From positions 1 to 64,000 of the forward strand of contig NZ_AKKC02000014.1 of NCBI RefSeq assembly GCF_000282095.2: 64,000 nt of DNA, written 5' to 3'. Each line of letters opens with the position of its first letter. The stretch's first letter is position 1. Origin of the DNA: Rhizobium sp. CF080 (GTDB taxonomy: Bacteria; Pseudomonadota; Alphaproteobacteria; Rhizobiales; Rhizobiaceae). Under the pieces are notes generated by a model. It ran no database searches. It worked only from the letters and a program-made list of their open reading frames with translations, and was not told the DNA's origin. A program made the translations under genes and the position numbers. Of this stretch, positions 17,731-26,026 are shown in pieces.

Positions 17731-19125
17731 TTACTCGATGAATTCGACCGTCGTGCCGGGCTTGACCATCTTGGCGAGCTCTCGTGCATCCCAGTTGGTC
17801 AGGCGCACGCAGCCATGACTGTTGGTCTTGCCGATCTTGGAGGGTTCCGGCGTGCCGTGGATGCCGTATGTAGGCTTCGAGAGCGCGATCCACACCGTAC
17901 CGACCGGGCCGTTCGGGCCTGGCGGGATCTGCAGGATCTGGTCGTTGTTGCCCTGCTTGAAATTGATCTTCGGATTGTAGGTATAGCCGGGATCGAGTGC
18001 GATGCGTTCGACCGCATGGGTGCCGGTCGGCGAGGGCGTGTCGGTCGAGCCGATGGTCGCCGGATAGGCCGCCACCAGCTTGTCGTCGGCGCCATAGGCG
18101 AAGACCTGCTTCTTGCTCTTGTCGGCGATGATGCGGGTGACCTGCCCGACCTTCGGCTGGCCGGGATTGATGACCTTGATGGTCGAGCCGGGGATGGTGA
18201 AATCGACGCCGGGATTGAGCGCCTTCAGATAGCTTTCGTCCATGTGGAACTGCTCGGCGAGCTTTTCAGTGACGGACGTATAGGACATGGCCGGCAGCTG
18301 CGACTTGTGCGCATAGTCTTCCGGGATCGAGGCGACATAGGGACCGGCGGCATCAGCCGGCGTGATCGTGTAGTCGACGATCGGCAGGCCGCCCGAATAG
18401 GTCAGCCGCTGCAGGATGTCCTCGGAATTGTTCGGATCGAGCGTCTCGCCGGTCATTTCCTGCCAGGCGGCGATCGCCTTGTTGACGTTGTCGCCGAGAT
18501 GGCCGTCGATGACGCCGGGCGAGATGCCTTCGCGGTCCAGGAAGACCTGAAGTGCTGCGATCTGAGCCTGCGGCTTCTTGGTGACGGTGATGATCGGCTT
18601 CTGCGGTAGAAGCGTTTCCGCCGGCCGCTGGTCCGGCTCGATCGAGGCTTCCTGCGGATAGCCGTTGTCGGTGCCGGGGAGGGCTTGGTTATCGAGCGGC
18701 ATGCGGCTGACTGAGCCCTGGCTCGGGATCCCGCCGGTAATGGCGCCGGGTTCGCCCGGCCGGTATTCGCGATAATCGCGATAACCGCTGGCGCCCTGCT
18801 GATAGCCGCCGCTGTCGCGCAGCGACCGGTAACCACCCGGTACCGGCGGATATTCCTGCGTCCGGTTGGGGCGATAAGTTTCCTGCCGGACCTCGGTTGC
18901 GACGACATTGCCGAAATGGTCGATCAGGACACGGCGGCCCATGCCGTCACGGCTGATGATGACGTCTCCGCGGTCGGGCACGTAGTCCAGGATCGAGCCG
19001 TCGGGAGCGACGAGCATCGTTTCCGAGGGATAGCGGCCATAACGGTTCTGCGCCTCGGCGGAGGGAATCCCCTGGGCCGCGGTCAAGATCACCAGGCTTG
19101 CGCATGCAAAAAATAGCCGCTTCAC
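17731..19125 (-). CDS. L,D-transpeptidase (YkuD family) with LysM-like and peptidoglycan-binding regions
   Basis: This exported enzyme makes 3-3 cross-links or attaches proteins in peptidoglycan. The 464-residue protein begins with a signal peptide (MKRLFFACASLVILTAAQ). A Tyr/Arg/Gly-rich linker follows, then a peptidoglycan-binding-like repeat (IDGHLGDNVNKAIAAWQ, near 210-230), a LysM-like stretch (AEQFHMDESYLKALNP), and the YkuD domain with catalytic C439 in SHGCVRL. Rhizobiales grow from the pole with many L,D-cross-links, so several such paralogues are usual. It stands alone, divergent from the DUF4432 gene. Confidence 0.93.
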   Translation of the reverse strand: MKRLFFACASLVILTAAQGIPSAEAQNRYGRYPSETMLVAPDGSILDYVPDRGDVIISRDGMGRRVLIDHFGNVVATEVRQETYRPNRTQEYPPVPGGYRSLRDSGGYQQGASGYRDYREYRPGEPGAITGGIPSQGSVSRMPLDNQALPGTDNGYPQEASIEPDQRPAETLLPQKPIITVTKKPQAQIAALQVFLDREGISPGVIDGHLGDNVNKAIAAWQEMTGETLDPNNSEDILQRLTYSGGLPIVDYTITPADAAGPYVASIPEDYAHKSQLPAMSYTSVTEKLAEQFHMDESYLKALNPGVDFTIPGSTIKVINPGQPKVGQVTRIIADKSKKQVFAYGADDKLVAAYPATIGSTDTPSPTGTHAVERIALDPGYTYNPKINFKQGNNDQILQIPPGPNGPVGTVWIALSKPTYGIHGTPEPSKIGKTNSHGCVRLTNWDARELAKMVKPGTTVEFIE

Positions 19126-19318
19126 GATGTCACCGACTTCCTTGTTTCCTACCTACACGTAATCGGGAAATCGGACATTGGTTCCCGCCCGCTCGCCTGT
19201 CGTCACAGACAAGGTAAATTTGACCGTAGTGTGGAAAAAGTGAATTCGTCATGAACACACCGTTAAATTCACATCACGATCGGTTAGAAGTTTTGACGAA
19301 ACCGTGAAGGGAATGATT

Positions 19319-20158
19319 ATGAAGGCTTTTTCGGCTGCCAACGGACCGAGGATTTTCCTCGACGAGAGTTCCGTTCTCGATATCGGAGGCTGTTTCATCG
19401 GCGATTTGGACCTTTCTCCGGGCCGGGCCATTCCGGACGACGGCGATCCGCGAATCGATCATTCGCTCGAAGGCTTCCTCTTCACCTGCGGCCCGGATCA
19501 TATCCGTCATCCGGAGACCATCGAAGGCTCGATGGACGGCCGGAAATATCCCCTGCACGGATCCTTCTCCTCCCACCCGGCCGAGATCCTGTTCTGGGAT
19601 GCACAAGGGCCGGATGCCGAATGCCGCGCGCGCGTGCCGCTGACGCTTGCGACGGGCGGGACGGCGCTTCTCGAAAGGCACTGGCGGACCGATGGCGCGA
19701 CCGGCGAGGTGAGCCTGTCGGACAAGGTCACCAATACCGGCTCGAAGCCGTTCCCGCCGGTGCACATGTACCACATGAATGTCGGTGCCTGGTTGTTCGA
19801 CGACAATGTCCGGCTGACTGGCAGGATGCTGGAGGGCGGCGGGTTTCCCTGGACGTTCGGCAAGGACCCTGGCGGAGTGTTCTGCGTGCCCGCAGGGCAA
19901 GAGGGCGAACATTGGGCTGAAATTGCGCTCGGGCCAATCGCCGCGATCGGCGGACTGACGCTGAAGGTGAAATTCCGCACCGATACGCTGCCCTATCTGC
20001 AAATGTGGCGGAACCAGAAGGCGCCGGCGCATGTGCTCGGAATCGAACCCGTCTCGCATCGGGCCGCGAGCCGCTACGAGCTTGCCGAGAAGGGGGAGCT
20101 TGGCTCGCTGAAGCCGGGCGAAAGCGTCGAATACGGTCTGCGCTTCTGCTTCGTGTGA
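19319..20158 (+). CDS. DUF4432 family, aldose-1-epimerase-like protein
   Basis: The 279-residue protein has the features of the DUF4432/galactose-mutarotase-like fold: a DHIRHPETIEG segment, a conserved LHG near residue 80, and HMYHMNVGAW in the middle, with HRAAS near the C-terminus. It probably binds or epimerises a carbohydrate, but no reaction is established for the family. The start at 19319 is chosen because AGGGA lies about 8 nt ahead; GTG at 19304 and ATG at 19313 are in frame. It is followed after 89 bp by two small genes on the same strand. There are no sugar-transport genes beside it. Confidence 0.72.
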   Translation: MKAFSAANGPRIFLDESSVLDIGGCFIGDLDLSPGRAIPDDGDPRIDHSLEGFLFTCGPDHIRHPETIEGSMDGRKYPLHGSFSSHPAEILFWDAQGPDAECRARVPLTLATGGTALLERHWRTDGATGEVSLSDKVTNTGSKPFPPVHMYHMNVGAWLFDDNVRLTGRMLEGGGFPWTFGKDPGGVFCVPAGQEGEHWAEIALGPIAAIGGLTLKVKFRTDTLPYLQMWRNQKAPAHVLGIEPVSHRAASRYELAEKGELGSLKPGESVEYGLRFCFV

Positions 20159-20247
20159 GGTCGGAGGTTCGGCAGCCAGCGCATGATTGACGCCCGGGCG
20201 GCACCGTCGTAATGCTGGCGCCTCAATCAGAACGGAGGGCTAAGTCC

Positions 20248-20586
20248 ATGGATATCCGCCAGATCAACGACGAGTATTCCGTCACGGGCCAGATCACCGT
20301 CGAGGATCTCGACCAGGTCAAGGCCATGGGGTTCAAGTCGGTCGTCTGCCATCGTCCGGACGAGGAAGAACCGGGCCAGCCGCACTATGCCGAGATCGAA
20401 GCCCGCGCCAAGGAACTCGGCCTCGACATTCGCCACATCCCGGTCGGTCGCATGGGCGTCGACGAACAGGGCATCAACGCGATGGTCGATGCGCTCGACG
20501 AATTCCCGCGCCCGATGCTCGGCTTCTGCCGTTCCGGCGCTCGTTCGACGGCGATCTACGAAAAGAGCCAGCATCTGCGCGGCTAA
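20248..20586 (+). CDS. DUF442 (TIGR01244-type) phosphatase/sulfurtransferase-like protein
   Basis: This small cytoplasmic protein (112 residues) has the fold of protein tyrosine phosphatases. The CRSGARS loop near residue 92 matches the Cys-x5-Arg phosphatase signature. Relatives occur fused to metallo-beta-lactamase-like persulfide dioxygenases (Blh/BigR systems of rhizobia), where a sulfur-transfer role is suspected; here it is free-standing. An excellent GGAGGG ribosome site fixes the ATG at 20248. It lies 70 bp before the RidA gene and may be co-transcribed with it. Confidence 0.82.
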   Translation: MDIRQINDEYSVTGQITVEDLDQVKAMGFKSVVCHRPDEEEPGQPHYAEIEARAKELGLDIRHIPVGRMGVDEQGINAMVDALDEFPRPMLGFCRSGARSTAIYEKSQHLRG

Positions 20587-20656
20587 AGACTTTCCGCAGC
20601 CTCGTGCTTTTGGCGCGGGGCCTTTTCCCGAAGCTCACATTTTCCAGGAGAATTCC

Positions 20657-20998
20657 ATGAGCATCCAGCGCATCGAGCCGGGCGCCCGCATGAGCGGCGC
20701 CGTCGTCCACGGCAACACCGTCTATCTCGCCGGCCAGGTTGGCGATGGTGAATCGGTCACCGACCAGTGCAAGGACGCGCTTTCCGAAGTCGACCGCCTG
20801 CTGGCAGCCGCCGGTTCAGACAAGTCGAAGATCCTGCAGACGATCATCTATCTCTCGGACATCGCCTATTTCGGCGAAATGAACGCTGTCTGGGAAGCCT
20901 GGATCGACCCGGCCAACCCGCCGGCCCGCGCCACCAGCGAAGCCAAGCTCGCTGCGCCGAAGTACAAGGTCGAGTTCATCGTCACCGCTGCGATCTGA
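20657..20998 (+). CDS. RidA family protein (YjgF/YER057c/UK114)
   Basis: The 113-residue protein has the RidA/chorismate-mutase-like fold. Family members hydrolyse reactive enamine/imine intermediates from PLP enzymes, releasing ammonia. The LAGQVGDGES stretch, the ILQTIIYLSD strand and a C-terminal VEFIVTAAI are characteristic. The true RidA subfamily normally has an Arg in a C-terminal NxPxR block; here NPPARAT near residue 93 supplies it. CAGGAG precedes the ATG. It is the last gene before a shared terminator. Confidence 0.9.
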   Translation: MSIQRIEPGARMSGAVVHGNTVYLAGQVGDGESVTDQCKDALSEVDRLLAAAGSDKSKILQTIIYLSDIAYFGEMNAVWEAWIDPANPPARATSEAKLAAPKYKVEFIVTAAI

Positions 20999-21016
20999 TC
21001 GCTGCAGATCCGAATC

Positions 21017-21053
21017 AAAAAGCCGGCCTATCGCTCTGATAGGCCGGCTTTTT
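21017..21053. terminator. Bidirectional terminator between ridA-like gene and ThDP-enzyme operon
   Basis: Perfect 14-bp arms (21017-21030, 21040-21053) begin with A5 and end with T5 around a 9-base loop. The hairpin lies between convergent genes and can serve both. Confidence 0.92.
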
Positions 21054-21058
21054 CTGTT

Positions 21059-22720
21059 TTATGCGTTTTCGCGGATCTGGGTCAGCGTCCGCGTCGGCGT
21101 GATCGCTTCCGGGTCGAGCCTGACCTCGATGATCGAAGGCTTGCCGCTGGTGCGGGCCCTCTCATAGGCCGGGCCGAATTCGTCCGTCTTCTCGACCAGT
21201 TCGCCGTGCCCGCCGAACGCCTTGGCGTAGGCGACGAAATCCGGGTTGACGAGGTCGGTGGCGCTGACGCGTCCCGGATATTCCCGCTCCTGGTGCATGC
21301 GGATCGTGCCGTAGATGCCGTTGTTGACGAGCACGGTGATGATCGGCAGTCCGTAGCGGACGGCGGTGATGAATTCCTGGCCGTGCATCATGAAGCAGCC
21401 GTCACCGGCAAAGCAGACGACTTCGCGCTCCGGAAACAGCTGTTTGGCGGCAACGGCGGCCGGCAGGCCGTAGCCCATGGAACCGGAGGTCGGGGCGGAC
21501 TGGGTGTTGTATTTCCGGAAGCGGTGGAAGCGATGCAGCCAAGTGGCGTAGTTGCCGGCGCCGTTGGTGAAGATCGCATTGTCCGGAACGTTTTCCTCGA
21601 TCCATTGCATGATCGGACCCATCCTGACCGGACCAGGACCGGCCTCCGGCGGTGTCGACCATTTGAGATAGGCGTCGTGCAGCGCCGATTTCCGTTCGGC
21701 CCAGATCGGGGCGGCGGGCGGTTCGAGATCCTTCAGCGCGGCGACGAATTCCGCCGGAGCGGCGCAGATCGCCAGATCCGGCCGGTACATGCGACCGAGT
21801 TCCTCCGGATCGGGGAAGATGTGGACGAGCTTCTGCTTCGGATAGGGAATGTCGATCAGCGTGTAGCTGGAGGAGGGCATTTCCGACATGCGGCTGCCGA
21901 GCAGCACCAGAAGGTCCGCCTCCTTCACCGCCTTGGCGAGCGCCGGGTTGATGCCGATGCCGACATCGCCCGCATAGGAGGGATGCAGGTGATCGAACAG
22001 CATCTGGCGGCGGAACGAGCAGCCGACGGGCACCTTGAACCGGCTGGCGAAATCCGCAAAATCCGCATGCGCCTCTTCGCTCCAGCGGGTGCCGCCCAGG
22101 ATGAACATCGGACGCTCCGCATTTTTCAGCATGGTTTCGAATGCGGCGATCTGGCTTTTACCGGGGTGGCTTTCGACCGGCATGTAGGCGCGCGCTTCGA
22201 CTGCCTCGACTTCCTCGACCAGCATGTCTTCCGGCAGCGTCAGCACGACCGGGCCGGGGCGGCCGGAGGTGGCGACCGCAAAGGCGCGGGTGACGAATTC
22301 AGGAATGCGGCGGGCATCGTCGATCTCGCCGACCCATTTGGCGAATTCGGTGAAGGCGCGGCGGTATTCGACCTCCTGGAAGGCTTCGCGCTCCTTCATG
22401 TCCCGGGCGATCTGGCCCACGAAGAGGATCATCGGGATCGAGTCCTGCCTGGCGATATGCAGGCCGGCCGAGGCATTGGTGGCGCCTGGGCCGCGGGTCA
22501 CCATGCAGATGCCCGGCTCGCCGGTCAAACGACCCCAGCTGTCGGCCATCATCGCGGCACCGCCTTCCTGGCGGCAGACGAGGACTTCGATGCTGCTTTC
22601 ATAAAGAGCGTCGAGCACGGCGAGATAACTTTCGCCGGGAACGCAGGAGATGCGCTTGACGCCGTTCGCCTTCAGCGCCTCGACGATGAGTTGCCCCCCG
22701 GTTTTCATGGCGGTTTTCAT
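21059..22720 (-). CDS. Thiamine-diphosphate-dependent enzyme (acetolactate synthase/decarboxylase-like)
   Basis: The 553-residue enzyme has the three-domain POX/acetolactate synthase architecture: N-terminal Pyr domain with catalytic E52 (CRQEGGAAMMA), a central FAD/nucleotide-type domain, and a C-terminal PP domain with the ThDP-magnesium motif GDGCFMMHGQ ending in VNNGIYG near residue 460. It is not IlvB by context. It overlaps the CoA-transferase gene (ATGA), which recalls the oxalate pair Frc/Oxc, but its N-terminal sequence does not look like oxalyl-CoA decarboxylase. The substrate is probably a 2-keto acid or an acyl-CoA. Confidence 0.85.
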   Translation of the reverse strand: MKTAMKTGGQLIVEALKANGVKRISCVPGESYLAVLDALYESSIEVLVCRQEGGAAMMADSWGRLTGEPGICMVTRGPGATNASAGLHIARQDSIPMILFVGQIARDMKEREAFQEVEYRRAFTEFAKWVGEIDDARRIPEFVTRAFAVATSGRPGPVVLTLPEDMLVEEVEAVEARAYMPVESHPGKSQIAAFETMLKNAERPMFILGGTRWSEEAHADFADFASRFKVPVGCSFRRQMLFDHLHPSYAGDVGIGINPALAKAVKEADLLVLLGSRMSEMPSSSYTLIDIPYPKQKLVHIFPDPEELGRMYRPDLAICAAPAEFVAALKDLEPPAAPIWAERKSALHDAYLKWSTPPEAGPGPVRMGPIMQWIEENVPDNAIFTNGAGNYATWLHRFHRFRKYNTQSAPTSGSMGYGLPAAVAAKQLFPEREVVCFAGDGCFMMHGQEFITAVRYGLPIITVLVNNGIYGTIRMHQEREYPGRVSATDLVNPDFVAYAKAFGGHGELVEKTDEFGPAYERARTSGKPSIIEVRLDPEAITPTRTLTQIRENA

Positions 22721-23919
22721 ATGTCTCTCCCCTCTTTTTCGATTTGATCGAGTTCCGCCAGCACGTCTGCGGTATGTTCGCCGAGTGCGGGGCTCGGCCG
22801 GTGATAGGCAAGCGGCGTTTCCGAGAGCACGATCGGACTGCGCACGCCCGGAATGACCGTGCCGTCGGCCGCTTCGAGATCGATTCGGAGCCCGCGTTCC
22901 TTGACCTGCGGGTCGTCGAACATTTCGGCGATCGAGTTGATCGGCCCGGCCGGCACGGCATTGTCGCCGCAGGCGCTAAGCAGTTCGGCCTTCTTCCATT
23001 TCGATGTCTGCGCCAGGATCAGCCGGCGCACTTCGACGCGGTTGGCGACCCGCGCCTTGTTGGTGGCGAAACGCTCGTCATCGGCGACCTGCTCGATGCC
23101 GAGAATACGGCAGAGGCGGCGGAACTGGCCGTCATTGCCGACGGCAAGGATCAGGTGGCCGTCCTCGGTCGGCACGACCTCGTAGGGGCTGATGTTCGGA
23201 TGGGCATTGCCGAGCCGCACCGGCGCTTCCCCGGAAACCAGGTAGTTCATGTTCTGGTTGGCGAGGATGCCGGCCTGGACGTCGAGCAGCGCCATGTCGA
23301 CATGCTGGCCTTCGCCGGTCTTCATCGCGTGAATCAGGGCGCCCTGGATGGCCGTCACCGCGTAGATGCCGGTGAAGATGTCGGCGATCGCCACGCCCGC
23401 CTTCATCGGCTGCCCGTCCGGCTCTCCGGTGATTGACATGAAGCCGGACATGCCCTGGACGATATAGTCGTAGCCGGCAAGATTGGCGTAGGGGCCGTTC
23501 TGGCCGAAACCGGTGATCGAGCAATAGATCAGCTTCGGATTGATTTTTTTCAGGCTCTCGTAGTCGAGGCCGTATTTGACGAGGCCGCCGAGCTTGAAAT
23601 TCTCGATCAGCACGTCGGCGGTCGCGGCCAGCCGGCGGACGATTTCCTGGCCTTCCTCGGTCTTCAGGTCGACGGCGATCGAGCGCTTGCCGCGATTGGT
23701 GGAGTGGTAATAGGCAGCCGACAGGTTTTCGCCGTCCTTGCCTTCGACGAAAGGGGGACCCCAGGCGCGGGTGTCGTCGCCGCCGTCGGGGTTTTCCACC
23801 TTGATGACGTCGGCGCCCATATCCGCCAGCATCTGCCCGGCCCAGGGACCGGCAAGCACACGGGCAAGTTCGATGACGCGGATGCCGGTAAGCGGCGGTT
23901 TCTTGGGTGTCTGGGTCAT
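22717..23919 (-). CDS. Class III (CaiB/BaiF) CoA-transferase
   Basis: This 400-residue enzyme moves CoA between carboxylic acids. The catalytic Asp is D151 in AGYDYIVQG; the start has the family's RVIELARVLAGPWAGQ and the CoA-site segment NRGKRSIAVDL near 75-85. Family members act on formate/oxalate, carnitine, succinate/glutarate, itaconate or citramalate, so the acid cannot be specified. It begins 1 bp after the EamA transporter stop and ends in an ATGA overlap with the ThDP enzyme, giving a tight three-gene operon: transporter, activator, C-C enzyme. Confidence 0.92.
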   Translation of the reverse strand: MTQTPKKPPLTGIRVIELARVLAGPWAGQMLADMGADVIKVENPDGGDDTRAWGPPFVEGKDGENLSAAYYHSTNRGKRSIAVDLKTEEGQEIVRRLAATADVLIENFKLGGLVKYGLDYESLKKINPKLIYCSITGFGQNGPYANLAGYDYIVQGMSGFMSITGEPDGQPMKAGVAIADIFTGIYAVTAIQGALIHAMKTGEGQHVDMALLDVQAGILANQNMNYLVSGEAPVRLGNAHPNISPYEVVPTEDGHLILAVGNDGQFRRLCRILGIEQVADDERFATNKARVANRVEVRRLILAQTSKWKKAELLSACGDNAVPAGPINSIAEMFDDPQVKERGLRIDLEAADGTVIPGVRSPIVLSETPLAYHRPSPALGEHTADVLAELDQIEKEGRDI

Positions 23920-23920
23920 G

Positions 23921-24883
23921 TCACGGGGTCACGGTTGACTTGGCGGCAGTGGTTACCGGCTTGATGGAGGCGACGCGGCGTTCCCGCCAGATGATATAAA
24001 GGCCTGAGCCGATGATGATCGAAATGCCGAGCCATTTGACCGGATCGGGGAAGTCGCCGAAGACCAGCCAGCCGAACAGCGTTGCCGAGACGATCTCGAA
24101 ATATTGCAGCGGCGCGATCACCGAAGCCGGCGCGGCGCGATAGGCATAGACGGCAAGGACGCCCGAAAGTGCTGCGAAGACGCCGACGCCGGCAAGCCAC
24201 ATCAGGGTCTTCCCATCCGGCATGGAGGGCGCCAGGAAGGCGATGCCGGTCCGGTCGCCGACAAAGAGCAGGATGGCGGAGATCGGAATTCCCCAGAGCG
24301 CCATCTGAAACTGCATCGACCACGGGTCTTCGCGATGCGCCAGCGCCCGGGTCAGAAGCGCGAAGATCGCCACGCAGAAGGCGGTGACGATCGGCAGCAG
24401 CGCCACGAAGCCGATCTCCTGGAAGCTCGGGCGGATGACGATCATGGCGCCCGCGAAGCCGGCCGCGCAGGCGGTATAACGCCGCCAGCCGATGATCTCC
24501 TTGAGGAAGATGCTGGAGAGAACGGTCAGGATGATCGGCTCGACGAAGAAGATGGCGATCGCATCGGCCACTTCCATGACCGCAAGCGTCGCCACAAAAC
24601 AGACCATGGAGACCGTGATGAGGGTCGCGCGGATCGCATGGAAGACACTCAGCCGCCAGGAGAATGCCCGCCAGTAACCGTTCCACAGCACGATCGGCAG
24701 CATGCAGAGCGCCTGGAAGACGAAGCGGGCGGCGGTGATGAAGGTGGGTGATGCGGTATCGGTCGCAAGCTTGGAAAAGATGTCGATGAACGGGGCGATC
24801 AGCATCGCGACGATCATCAGGCCGAGGCCGTTGACGATCCGGTTCGGGGCTGATGCGGCAAGGCTTGCGGGCGACGAATTCAT
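23921..24883 (-). CDS. EamA-family (DMT) transporter
   Basis: The 320-residue inner-membrane protein has about ten transmembrane helices in two EamA repeats (the second begins near residue 165). EamA/RhaT carriers move metabolites, often exporting amino acids or taking up acids. It is first in the operon with the CoA-transferase and ThDP enzyme and is separated from the transferase by one base, so it may carry that pathway's substrate (inference). Confidence 0.9.
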   Translation of the reverse strand: MNSSPASLAASAPNRIVNGLGLMIVAMLIAPFIDIFSKLATDTASPTFITAARFVFQALCMLPIVLWNGYWRAFSWRLSVFHAIRATLITVSMVCFVATLAVMEVADAIAIFFVEPIILTVLSSIFLKEIIGWRRYTACAAGFAGAMIVIRPSFQEIGFVALLPIVTAFCVAIFALLTRALAHREDPWSMQFQMALWGIPISAILLFVGDRTGIAFLAPSMPDGKTLMWLAGVGVFAALSGVLAVYAYRAAPASVIAPLQYFEIVSATLFGWLVFGDFPDPVKWLGISIIIGSGLYIIWRERRVASIKPVTTAAKSTVTP

Positions 24884-24942
24884 GGATTTCCTATAGCCGG
24901 GACTGGTCCCGGAAGCACTTGATTAAATGTCATGAACTCATT

Positions 24943-24990
24943 CCGTTTGATATGCAGGCCGTTTGATATGCGGGGCCGTTTTATATGGAC
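24943..24990. repeat. Three imperfect tandem 15-17 bp repeats
   Basis: Copies at 24943-24958, 24959-24975 and 24976-24990 share CCGTTTGATATG (third copy CCGTTTTATATG). They fill the gap between the EamA start and the alpha/beta hydrolase stop, upstream of the EamA operon on its strand, so they may bind a regulator or be simple slippage. Confidence 0.65.
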
Positions 24991-24997
24991 TGTCGAT

Positions 24998-25936
24998 TCA
25001 GATCGCCGGCGCCGGGACGGGCAGGGCGGCCGTGGCCCAGGCGGCGAACTCGGCGGTGGCGCGCGCCCGCACCGTATCGTTCAGCGTTTCATGGCGCGTG
25101 CCGGGCCAGATCTTGGTCGTGACGTTCGAAAAGCCGCTGCGCTTGAAATGCTCCGAAAGCCACAGAATTTCGCGGCCGCCATTGGTCGCCGGGTCTTCGG
25201 CACCGCCGATCAGATGGATCGGCAGGGTTTTCGCCAGGCGATCGGTCATCTTCGGTGCCCGGAAGGTCAGTTCGAAGAGGTCGAGCCACAGCGAGACGCT
25301 GGCGTCGAAACCGCAGAGCGGATCGGCGATATAGGCGTCGACGATATCCGGGTCGTGGCTCAGCCAGTCGAATTCCGTGCGATGGCCGGCAATCGATTTC
25401 CCCCAGGCGCCAAACGTGAGTTTCGGCAGAATCCCGCTCGGCACGTCCGAGCCTTTCAGGGCTTTTTCGATGCGCAGGATCAGCTGGGCGGCGCGGCCCG
25501 CCGGGCCAGGATGGAAGTTGGAATTCCAGACCGCAACCGCATCGAAGCTTTCGGGATGATCGACGGCGGCGTTGAGCGCGATCAGCCCGCCCATCGAATG
25601 GCCGAATAGCAGGACCGGCAGGCCGGGATGGGCGGTCGCCGCCATGTCACGCATGGCCTTGACGTCCGCCAGCACCAGGCCGACGCCGTTGTGCCTGGCA
25701 AAACGGCCGATCGGCGCATCCGGCGCCGTCGTCTCGCCGTGGCCGCGGTGGTCGAAGGCGTAGACATGGAAGCCTTGGCCGGACATCGTGTCGGCAAAAG
25801 CCTTATAACGCCTGGAATGCTCAGCAAGCCCGTGCGAGATCAGCAGGATGGCGTTGGCCGGCTCAGTCGCCGGTTGGTAATGATGGGCAAGGTTCGCGCC
25901 CGTCGCGCTCGAAAACCGCCTCGTTTCGTCGAACAT
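24998..25936 (-). CDS. Alpha/beta hydrolase, monoacylglycerol lipase-like
   Basis: The 312-residue serine hydrolase has the oxyanion SHGLAEHSRRY segment at 34-44, the nucleophile elbow GHSMGG with S114, GGAEDPATNGG holding a likely Asp, and a C-terminal His in TRHETLN. The SHG and elbow spacing matches the lysophospholipase/monoacylglycerol lipase (PldB) branch, so it likely cleaves acyl esters in the cytoplasm or at the membrane. The start is ATG 25934-25936 after GGGAGCGAGG; a longer frame has no ribosome site. It is divergent from ettA. Confidence 0.9.
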   Translation of the reverse strand: MFDETRRFSSATGANLAHHYQPATEPANAILLISHGLAEHSRRYKAFADTMSGQGFHVYAFDHRGHGETTAPDAPIGRFARHNGVGLVLADVKAMRDMAATAHPGLPVLLFGHSMGGLIALNAAVDHPESFDAVAVWNSNFHPGPAGRAAQLILRIEKALKGSDVPSGILPKLTFGAWGKSIAGHRTEFDWLSHDPDIVDAYIADPLCGFDASVSLWLDLFELTFRAPKMTDRLAKTLPIHLIGGAEDPATNGGREILWLSEHFKRSGFSNVTTKIWPGTRHETLNDTVRARATAEFAAWATAALPVPAPAI

Positions 25937-26026
25937 CCTCGCTCCCTCGACCGTTCGCGCATTGCTCCCGGCTCCCAATTCGCCTACATAGCGGCAAACC
26001 GAAATTCCCCCCGGAGCACTTTATCC

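Noticed and set aside
21059..23919. Oxalyl-CoA decarboxylase / formyl-CoA transferase pair (oxc-frc)
   Set aside because: Arrangement fits but the ThDP enzyme's N-terminal blocks do not look like Oxc; left as generic family calls.
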